This document shows positions 15,435-22,641 of a stretch of DNA of 22,641 nt, in pieces. The stretch spans positions 728,177-750,817 of the forward strand of contig BFEA01000301.1 in NCBI GenBank assembly GCA_003427395.1. Reading direction: 5' to 3'. Both the position numbers and the translations under genes were made by a program. This DNA comes from Chara braunii (taxonomy: Eukaryota > Streptophyta > Charophyceae > Charales > Characeae). Within the stretch, counting starts at the first letter, position 1, and every line of letters begins with the position of its first letter. The notes below the pieces were generated by a model. The model was not told where the DNA came from and did not search any database. It saw nothing but the letters and a program-made list of their open reading frames with translations.

Positions 15435-17905
15435 AGCAAAGGCAAGTTAAGTGAGGGAAGAATGAGAACTCATAATAGTCTCAGAAAGTACACGTGTAGA
15501 GAGCATGGCCAGCACTAGTCAAGAGTCCTCACTCATCCCTCTGTCCTTCACACTTGATCTCTCATTTACCCATCTGTCCTTTGTGCTTTCGATCGTGTCC
15601 CCGTACTCTCTGAGGTTGTGGCTTATCGATGTACTCTCTGTCACAACCTCGTAATCAATCGCTGCAGGGGAAATGTACCTCTTGGCCAGATCTACTAGTT
15701 CTCCCCAACAAGAACCGTCTGTGAGAGTGAAAAGGTACTGGAGGCTTGGGGGTCACCTAAAACTTCGGCCCGAAACTACAAATCAGATTGGTTCCACTCT
15801 CATCGAGTTCCTTCTCTCTCTCCTCAAGGTACGTGATAGCTGAAACTCAGACTGAGTCGAAGTTGTCATGACTCTCCTTGACTTTCTTTACATAGGGTCT
15901 TACGTCATGAAATAAAATAAATAAATAAGCCAGAGTGGCCTTCGCGCCCTTATTTGACTCATTCTGACCCGCGCGCGCCTTCATGATTCCTCTATCACTC
16001 CAAGATTTAGACCACAGACCGAATAAACCGACAGGCAAATTTGATGCGCTTCACACATTGAATGAGAAAACATTCTTAACTCGGGGTCGTTGAGGTCGGT
16101 CCCAACGTCCAGTCGTTGTTCAAGTGCTAAAGCGAGTCCTGTGGCTAACCTCTGACAGGGGATGGTTTAACTAAGGGGTGGTTTATAGACCACGCGTATC
16201 TGCGCGCCGAGTACCCAGACAAGGCTCAACCCAACTGGGACATTCCTGAAAACGGACTAACAAAGCCAAAGCAGTGGCTGCCCTTGACTGTTGATCAACA
16301 TAAATACAAGAAATAGTCTTTCATGGAAAACTGCCACAGATAGGTACATAGGTCTCTCAAGTCGACTGATAATTATCCAATGTCGGGGCTGAGGTTCACT
16401 ATTGTCTCAGCCTGCGGAAAAGGTAAATGGGTTCGTTGCCCACATTGTCGCTCTGGTCATGACCTTGTCTGCTCGAGTGGGGAGGTCTCGAAAATGCCCA
16501 GAAGTACACCGCCCCAAACCAAGCCCAACACTCATAGGTTACTCCCCGTCTCTCTCATGCAGTCTCTCGGGGTAAGGCAGTACTACGTAGTTCCTTAGCC
16601 TGCCTTGTAGCCGCGGGAAATGCACTCAGTAGACTTGAGGTAGTCTTTCAACACAGTCTTTAACTCGCTTATCTATAGATATGAATTCCCTCAGTCGTTC
16701 TACCCTCCCAGCCTTTAGTTTCACCCTGATAAGGAGCACAAGTTGTCAAGAGTGTTTTCCGTTCGACAACCTCCCTCTTCCCTTCTTTCGTCTTGTGATC
16801 GGAGAGTGGGGTAACACTCTTCGGTTCTGTCTGTCATTTGGGATCGAGGTGATCTGATCACTAAAGTCGGGCTAGGGGTAACTTGTGGAGAGATCCCCAG
16901 CCAGATCTGACCGTAAAGATCCGATTCAATCAATCCTCAATCGGGTCGTGACCAAATGTTATTAGGTCGCAGTGTGCAGTCTAGTGTTCGCTACGGACAC
17001 GCACTATGTCAGGGTCGGAGGCAGTCAACGCCGGACATCGCTTTCTAAGTAGTTAACTATAGATGATAACAAGATGCTTGCAGTATCACAGTCGGAACTT
17101 CAATAGCGCTTTCCGGGATGTGACGTTGGGCCCGACTAAGTAATCGGAGGGCCACGTCTCCGCCAGTTACTTTGAACACACTGTTGGCCTCTGTCGAGGC
17201 ACTGTTTCATGCCCAACTGCTATGACGGTTAGCAAGCGCTTAGTTGCGCTGGTTCAAGCAAACATGGTTCTGAATAGAGTGTGAGCATACAAAGGTCTGA
17301 GAGCAAATAATACTAACGTGTCTCGTAAAGCAATCAGGTAAAGCCCCTTTTCATAGTCACTCCCCATCGAGTAAGAACTTGACAAGAAGGTATACTACTT
17401 TCTTCAAGGCGATACTCTTCTCGCCCATCAACGCATACCTGTGAGCAGGGGATGAGACAAAGGACCTTTGAGCCTCCTCCCCTCATTAACCAAAGGCATT
17501 AATAAATATGTGTGCTTTTACCGAAGCGAGTCACCGTCTGGCACTTTCCGGTAATTAGGCATGGCTTCAATGACCGATCACGAACACAAGAGATGCAAAG
17601 GTTTTGCAGATCAATTCACAAACTTACGCATCTCACAGCAACGGGGCAGTAGTTGGATCCTAACCTTACCAATTCAAAAGGGAAATGCCGATCATCGATC
17701 CAAATGAGGTCTTATTATAACTTCTGAGAACGATCAAAGAAATCTGGATTCCAACAGACAGCACTATCGGGCCTGTATCCATATACCATCCACCAAACTG
17801 GCCCCTATAAGCGTTGTCTACGCTCTGTTTGTAGTGACCCCAACACAGCCCGTTCAACTGACATGACCCGTCAAGTCACCTAACACTCATTCCCGGATAA
17901 GTGTT

Positions 17906-17907
<2 letters not shown>
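15435..17907. other. Unassigned intergenic region
   Basis: About 2.5 kb with no convincing gene on either strand; frames are short and unlike known families. GAGGTTGTG (15612-15620) and CACAACCTC (15642-15650) form a 9-bp inverted repeat with a 21-base loop. The right arm is part of TGTCACAACCTC, which resembles the start of some plant LTRs, but I found no matching end. A 72-codon frame at 16380-16598 holds CPHCRSGHDLVC, not a canonical zinc knuckle. Confidence 0.4.

Positions 17908-17951
<44 letters not shown>
17908..17951 (+). repeat. CT microsatellite
   Basis: About 21 CT units, ending in a short T run. It is the same dinucleotide class (GA/CT) as the LTR tracts, but without LTR sequence around it. 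Confidence 0.95.
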
Positions 17952-17953
<2 letters not shown>

Positions 17954-18097
17954 GTCGTTATGGCGAACTCAAGATTGACGAGTGCGACATCAAAAGGACA
18001 ATTGGTAAACGCGGCAGAGGAGGACGGACAACAGAGAACATCAGGGCGTGCCTCTCTACCGCTCATCGGTCGAGGGTTACCAACAACCAAGATCGCG

Positions 18098-18119
18098 CCC
18101 CCCCCCCCCCCCCTTTTTT
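18098..18119 (+). repeat. Poly-C followed by poly-T
   Basis: Sixteen C residues run directly into six T residues. The length is prone to sequencing error and would disturb any frame crossing it. Confidence 0.95.
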
Positions 18120-18895
18120 CTCTGATAACTGAGTCGATCACTAGACGTTCTGCCCGATTTAGAGGCTACAGCATGGTACTGCTTATTGGTTTCGTATCCA
18201 CCATGTGTTGGCGCTTCAGCAGCCTACCCGTATCTGATCCTCTCCACCCATTTAACATACTCCACGCTAAGACTCCCCTCTTCATTAGCCATTATACAAG
18301 TTATCCAACTTCCTATTTCGACCCAGAGCGACTCAAGTAGCAGGGACAGGAATACAAGTAGCAATCTACAAGAACATCAATAGCTCTGCTCACACAATCG
18401 CTTACCGCACTTCTATCGGTCCACTCTAACTTCGTATCGTTGTAAGCAATGGATAGTAGTGCTCCTCTGATCACACGCCGACTGCACGAGATCCGTAAAC
18501 AGGGAAACTCCCCGTCTGTTCACTCGAAGAGGCAATAATGGTTAAAACGAGCCCTCACACGAGCACACGTGTCCTGACTATAAAAGCATAAGACATGTGG
18601 TGACTGCAAACACTGTCCGGGACGTCAACAAGGCTGAAACAGAGCCTGTCATCTCACCCCTCTCTCGCTCTTGATCAAACCGCTTAGTGTCCCTGGTCTC
18701 TTTGCCACGTGCCCCTATGGCAGTGAAGGGAGTAACACAATGTCCCGTTAGCTAGCCACTAACTAGCTTGGACACGCGCTCGGGGCCTCTCACTCAATTG
18801 AATTCAGTCGTTTGGCAGATCTGGAGTCAGCTGACGATGATGCAGTGGAAACCCTCGGCGCGCCGCACTAGTCAGATATGTGACGTCAACAAGTA
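18120..18895. other. Unassigned region with TATA-like motif
   Basis: No gene is recognised. TATAAAAG at 18579-18586 is a good TATA-box match about 310 bases before the weak open frame at 18896. No other promoter element is evident. Confidence 0.35.
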
Positions 18896-19117
18896 ATGAG
18901 GAGATTCCCGTTCTCTCTCTTGTGCCTGATCCTCTGCTCTCTCTCTTCCCCGTTCACTCGGTTCTCTTTCAACATTCGCAACAACTGGCAACTCGTTAGT
19001 CCTGTCCCGCACGGACTGCAAGGAACTCAAGAAGCGACTCATCTCCTAGCCAGGCCCATATTGATGACCGCGTGCTTAGCCAGAGAAGACGCGCACACAT
19101 TCAAGCTTTCGCCATGA
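18896..19117 (+). CDS. Weak candidate small protein with signal-like N-terminus
   Basis: A 73-codon frame from ATG 18896. It opens with two Arg and a hydrophobic run, MRRFPFSLLCLILCSLSS, which looks like a signal peptide, followed by a polar remainder without recognised domain. The preceding TAATG context is not a strong Kozak site. A frame this short is expected by chance in 22 kb, and the hydrophobic part comes from CT-rich DNA. I list it only because of the TATA-like motif upstream. Confidence 0.15.
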   Translation: MRRFPFSLLCLILCSLSSPFTRFSFNIRNNWQLVSPVPHGLQGTQEATHLLARPILMTACLAREDAHTFKLSP

Positions 19118-19194
19118 CTAAAGGAGAGAGAATCTCCCTGCACCTGATGGACAAACCCCTAGAAGCTGCCCACTGCAGTCGTCCCGACTAGCAG

Positions 19195-19709
19195 ATGACG
19201 CCCACAACTCTTTTCTTGTCAGACTTCCCTCTCGCGCGCTCTTTTTCTACCCCTTTTCTCTCAGTTGTGTCGGTCCCCCTTTGCAACCGCCTCGCGGCCC
19301 AGGTCTCGTCGTCGCAAGTCAGCCTCCAAACCACTTTCTCCAGGCTCGGCCAACGGGTGGTCCCTTCACCACTGGTTCAGTCCATGCCAGGACTGGGTCT
19401 CAGCGTTCAGATCGCTGGCGTCGCTCCCTGCTTCCGTATCGCGGTGCAAGTGTTGTTGTTCGCGTTCTACTCGTCACCTGAGTATGTACGCGTCACCCCC
19501 ATGATTTGTTCGGGACTGACGTCATCAACAGGCCTGCCCAGATGCAAAAAGCCCCTTCTCTCTCTTAGCCTCAGTCCCTCCGCTGGGCAGAGCTCGCCTC
19601 GGGCCCGTCCTCTACCGATTCCGCTGGTGGGTGCTCTCTCCGCCACTGCTCCAGTCCGTGGAAAGACCTGGTCTGCGCATCGCTGGCCTCGAACTCTTCT
19701 CCTCTTCGT
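19195..19709 (+). CDS. Weak candidate exon ending at a splice donor
   Basis: The frame is open from ATG 19195 for 178 codons to 19731. At about 19710 it meets TG|GTAAGTAAC, a strong plant-type 5' splice site. The translation is rich in Ser, Leu and Pro with no recognised domain. Two degenerate halves (near 19365-19420 and 19632-19690) share CAGTCC...GGTCT...ATCGCTGGC, about 268 bases apart, suggesting an old duplication. It may be a chance open frame in GC- and CT-rich DNA. Confidence 0.2.
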
Positions 19710-20220
19710 GGTAAGTAACTGTTACCTTTAAGTTCGCAGTCACTCCATCCCTTCTGAACCTCCGCTCAGCTCGATTGCGAGCCTCCGTGTAATTACACCC
19801 TGAATCTTTACATACTCCCTCATCTCCTGCTCTTTCCCTCCGTAGACATTAATTTTTAGCTTGGCCAACCCGTTAATTTTTAGCTTGGCTCAAGAAGGAA
19901 TCCACTGTAGCTCCCTCTTCACGCATAGGCTCCCAACTCTAGTAGAACCTCAAAGGCCCTGGCCTATAGCCAAAAAGGCCATTGCTACGCGCCATAGCCG
20001 CCCGCTTGATGAACTGAGATCGGTACTCGACGCTAGCGCACGCAGACTGGCCACTTCACTCAGGCCGCCAACGTTAGTACAGTAAGATGCCCTGCGCGAT
20101 TCTACCAGCCAATTGCCAGAGACCCACTTGCCTTACCCTTTATAGGCTCCACGATCCCTGCGCTCCAAAAGAAGAGTCCAACTAACTCTCTTTTTAAATT
20201 CTTCATATTAATGACTTAAG
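19710..20220. other. Unassigned region with 24-bp direct repeat
   Basis: TTAATTTTTAGCTTGGC occurs at 19849-19865 and 19873-19889, a 24-base tandem duplication. No gene is recognised in the rest. Confidence 0.6.
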
Positions 20221-20230
20221 AGTTCCAAAA

Positions 20231-20400
20231 TTAAAATAAAATAAAATAAAATAATCAAGAAAAGAGGAATGGGAAGCCGAAACTCAACGGTCAGAGCACG
20301 AGTTGAACCCACTGTGCTACTGTCATTCACTAGTCCTCGTAATGTGACTACAGGCTCGAAACGGCGGTCCCATAACGAGATACCGATGGGCACACTCCTC
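20231..20400 (-). repeat. Possible minus-strand SINE with (ATTTT)n tail
   Basis: On the minus strand, GGGTTCAACTC (20310-20300) resembles a tRNA B box and is followed about 50 bases later by an (ATTTT)n run (20254-20231), as in a short retroposon tail. A similar string, AGTARCACAG...GTTCAACTC, is found on the minus strand at 22487-22505, hinting at one family. A convincing A box is not seen, so the call is tentative. Confidence 0.3.
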
Positions 20401-20668
20401 CCTTCAAAATACGCTATCAACCTGTTCCTGTCAGGTACCCGTGTCCGATGGCAAGGAGGGGGATTATGACCCTCCATTGGGGGTGATAAACCTCCTACCA
20501 ATGCGGCCGCGGGTCGCCCCTCTTTTGGGGTCCCACTGCGTGACGCTCTGCTGGACAGATCAGCCACAGGCAATATGCGAAGGGTTGGGCCGGCCTAGGC
20601 CACAAACCACAACTGAGCTTCGAAATTCGAACTGTTGGCCTTCCCGCGCAATGACAGGACAGAAAGAC

Positions 20669-20770
20669 CTGAAAAAAAAATGGCAATAATAGTAATATTA
20701 ACAATAGTAATAATAATCATCATAGTATTGGTAATAGCAAAAAAGGAAAAGGGAGGGAGAGAAGAAAGCA
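20669..20770. repeat. AT-rich low-complexity tract
   Basis: A poly-A run is followed by irregular AATAGTAAT-type trinucleotides and then a purine-rich GGGAGGGAGAGAAG block. It may be the tail of a retroposed sequence ending near 20670, but no body is recognised. Confidence 0.6.
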
Positions 20771-21022
20771 CAACGTCGGTATCGCCCGTACCACTAAACT
20801 GCCCCTGGAGAAAATGATGACCCAGATCAAGGTGCGGGTCTGTCACGCGGCCTCTCCCATTTTTCCCATATTTTCCTTTTTCTTCTCTATTCGACTGTGA
20901 TAGGCAGCCAGTGCATCTAACCCATAACTTAGGAAGAAAACACCCGGCGCGCAGTAGGAAAAATAGCGCAGGTCCCTCTACCTTCGCGTCCCTGGGCGAG
21001 CCTGGCGGCTATCGCTCCACAG
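20771..21022. other. Unassigned intergenic region
   Basis: I see no recognised gene or repeat here. Confidence 0.5.
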
Positions 21023-21084
21023 GCCGCCAGTGCTCTGCTGTACAGCAGGGCGTCGAGTGGCGGCAGTGCTCTGCTGTACAGCGG
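21023..21084 (+). repeat. Duplicated 14-bp palindrome
   Basis: GCCAGTGCTCTGCTGTACAG and GGCAGTGCTCTGCTGTACAG lie 36 bases apart. The core CTGCTGTACAGCAG (21035-21048) is a perfect 14-bp palindrome; the second core (21071-21084) has one base changed. Confidence 0.85.
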
Positions 21085-21826
21085 TATTTGGACCAATGGA
21101 AAGCCCATTGGCGCACCCCCAACCTTTTGCTAAAGTGGACGCCTACTGGACTGGTCCGTAGCCGGGGAACAACCCGAGTATACAAAAAGAGCCTGCGGAG
21201 GTCTGGGAACACCCTGACGAGTCACAGGTGTCCAAGAGGGGCACTGGTACTGAGCAGGAGCCTGGCACACAAAGGAGGGCCGGGACACCGCGCCCTCCGA
21301 CAGCGGGCCAGAATGCCCAGGCCCTTGCTGCTCTCCTTCCAACACAGAAGTGGCAGCCCCTGCGTTGTTGCATGCGGCCTGGCTTGAAGCTTCCAATGGC
21401 TTCCGGTTGGGCCCCAGTTCCTGCGCCCAGGCCTGAGACTACAGTTGAGGGCCTGGGCCCTTCACAGTTGGGCACGGCCTGAGTATCCAGACTTGGGCCG
21501 TTTGCTGCATTTACACAGGCCCCCGGGGTAGGTAAGTTGACAGTACTGCTTTCGCATAGGCCTGTGGCCACTTCATGATGTATCCGCCGTGCTGTGCGTG
21601 TATGTGCCCAGGCGCAACTGCCAAGGCCTGGGCCAACTTTACGACGCCGCTTAGGGAGGCTCACGCGTCCACTCAACCAACTGGCGCGCTGCAAGAGCCT
21701 GAATACCCACATATGAAAAAATGTTGAATTTTGGCCTCTGATGAATACTCAGGCCCACCTTCACTTAGGGCGGGCACTACAGTTCGAAGAGAATTGTCTG
21801 TGGTAGAACACTACAATTCTAGTCTT
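21085..21826. other. Unassigned GC-rich region
   Basis: Several overlapping open frames exist on both strands (for example 21143-21712 minus, 189 codons), which is expected in GC-rich sequence. None shows a recognisable domain. GGCC and CCTGGG motifs are frequent. Confidence 0.4.
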
Positions 21827-22001
21827 AGGTTGTCTGTGAGGTGTTAGCAGTCTGTCAACCAACTAAGGTTGTCTGTGAGGTGTTAGCAGTCTGTCAACCA
21901 ACTAAGGTTGTCTGTGAGGTGTTAGCAGTCTGTCAACCAACTAATCACAATAAAAATAAACTACAGTCTGTCAACCAACTAATCACAATAAAAACAAACT
22001 A
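21827..22001 (+). repeat. Two overlapping tandem arrays (39 bp x3, 38 bp x2)
   Basis: Three near-exact 39-base units start with AGGTTGTCTGTGAGG at 21827, 21866 and 21905. The end of the third unit is also the start of a second array: two 38-base units starting CAGTCTGTCAACCAACTAAT at 21926 and 21964. Both arrays share CAGTCTGTCAACCAACTA. Because 39 is a multiple of three the translation stays open with a 13-residue repeat, but there is no sign of a gene. Confidence 0.95.
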
Positions 22002-22480
22002 TGTAAGCAGATGTATGCAAAATGGGTATTATTGTGTCGGACTGTTGAGTCTCAATTGGAATCACCCTCCCATGTATCCAACGTGCCTGTAGGCATCATC
22101 AAGCAACAGTGTCTAAGTTGTGCATTAGCGGCCCACCCCTGTGCCCAAGGTGTTTGCTTATAACCAGCCTGCCCGTTCTTTAACCCTCGCGTGCAACGAG
22201 CCTTACCTCTTCCTGATCTGGCTGATCAAGAGGCAGTTTAAGAACAGCCCCCACAGTCCTCAGGAATTATTTAACGTCGCAATCAGGACAACAATCACAG
22301 CCAGTGGACAGTTCAGACCCCTGCCACAAATGTTTATACACGGTCTGGTTCGCGTCTACATGGGACTGGTCAGTCCGCACACCCCTTCTATCAGAGCAGC
22401 AAAGGGCCTTAATGGACAAAGCAGCATGGCCTGCGTGTATTCATCGACTGTCTTGACACCAAGTTCAGATGCAAGAGGCG
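22002..22480. other. Unassigned intergenic region
   Basis: I see no recognised gene or repeat. A 114-codon plus frame (22141-22485) has no identifiable domain and no supporting signals. Confidence 0.4.
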
Positions 22481-22486
22481 AATAAC

Positions 22487-22600
22487 GGGAGTTGAACCTG
22501 TGTTACTCCCATGGGTTGGCATGGTGACAGTGACCTGTGCTTCGACCAGGGCCCTTCAGAGGCACCGCCCTCTCCTGCCAGATGCGCCACCGGGAAGAAT
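22487..22600 (-). repeat. Possible tRNA-derived SINE head
   Basis: On the minus strand TGGCGCATCTGG (22589-22578) fits a tRNA A box and GGTCGAAGC (22547-22539) resembles a B box with one base missing, at about tRNA spacing. Between them GGTGC-CTCTGAA-GGGCC looks like an anticodon arm (4 of 5 pairs, loop anticodon CTG). A second B-box-like GGTTCAACTCC follows at 22498-22488. The acceptor stem does not pair, so this is not a working tRNA gene; a SINE head or tRNA relic is more likely. Confidence 0.3.
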
Positions 22601-22641
22601 GCCATCTCTCAAGGTAGAGCGCACACGACACCTCACACAAA

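Noticed and set aside
14888-15518. Two tandem frames of 96 and 105 codons with near-identical sequence
   Set aside because: Both begin at GTG with no ATG, and the similarity is explained by the 313-bp DNA duplication.
16380-16598. CPHCRSGHDLVC as a zinc knuckle of another retroelement
   Set aside because: The spacing is C-x2-C-x3-H-x3-C rather than C-x2-C-x4-H-x4-C, and no retroelement sequence surrounds it.
21143-21712. 189-codon minus-strand frame in GC-rich DNA
   Set aside because: Overlapping long frames occur on both strands there; no domain, signal or codon pattern supports any of them.
21841-22092. Frame with a 13-residue repeat (VVCEVLAVCQPTK type)
   Set aside because: The repeat unit is 39 bases, divisible by three, so openness is automatic; the second array breaks the pattern.

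Overview
This window looks like a repeat-dense nuclear scaffold from a large plant or algal genome. I see no intact single-copy gene. The main content is a decayed chromodomain-type Ty3/gypsy LTR retrotransposon, two solo LTRs of a sister family, several tandem arrays, an N gap and a leftover sequencing adapter. The Gag-Pol fragments (DCGA protease motif, CCHC knuckle, YLDD reverse transcriptase, arginine-rich linkers) resemble Ty3 polyproteins I associate with the charophyte alga Chara braunii. That assignment is recalled, not searched, so treat it as a moderate inference.

Left part (1-4268). Bases 42-79 are the two 19-base Tn5/Nextera mosaic ends back to back, the junction adapter of a circularised mate-pair library, so bases 1-41 and 80 onward may not be neighbours in the genome. 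Two solo LTRs follow head to head: 230-1497 (+) and 1581-2820 (-). Together they make a fold-back with about 1.24 kb arms and an 83-base loop. The right LTR has a perfect 5-bp target duplication (TCCAC) and interrupts an unidentified dispersed repeat. A second, uninterrupted copy of that repeat lies at 3557-3850 and preserves the empty site.

Centre (4269-13592). A structurally complete Ty3 element: 5' LTR, initiator-Met-type primer site, a long leader with two unrelated tandem arrays, gag, protease, reverse transcriptase, RNase H (running into a 638-base N gap), integrase, chromodomain-like tail, polypurine tract and 3' LTR. The order PR-RT-RH-IN is that of Ty3/gypsy. The coding region has at least seven frame changes and five in-frame stops, has lost a catalytic Asp of RNase H and two zinc ligands of integrase, and the LTRs differ by about 7% plus indels. 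The copy is old and cannot act on its own.

Right part (13598-22641). Mostly unrecognised intergenic DNA: a palindromic 26-bp repeat cluster, a 313-bp tandem duplication, CT and poly-C tracts, duplicated 14-bp palindromes, two overlapping tandem arrays of 39 and 38 bp, and possible minus-strand tRNA-derived SINE heads near 20.3 kb and 22.5 kb. A few open frames (18896-19117, 19195-19709) are listed as weak candidates only.
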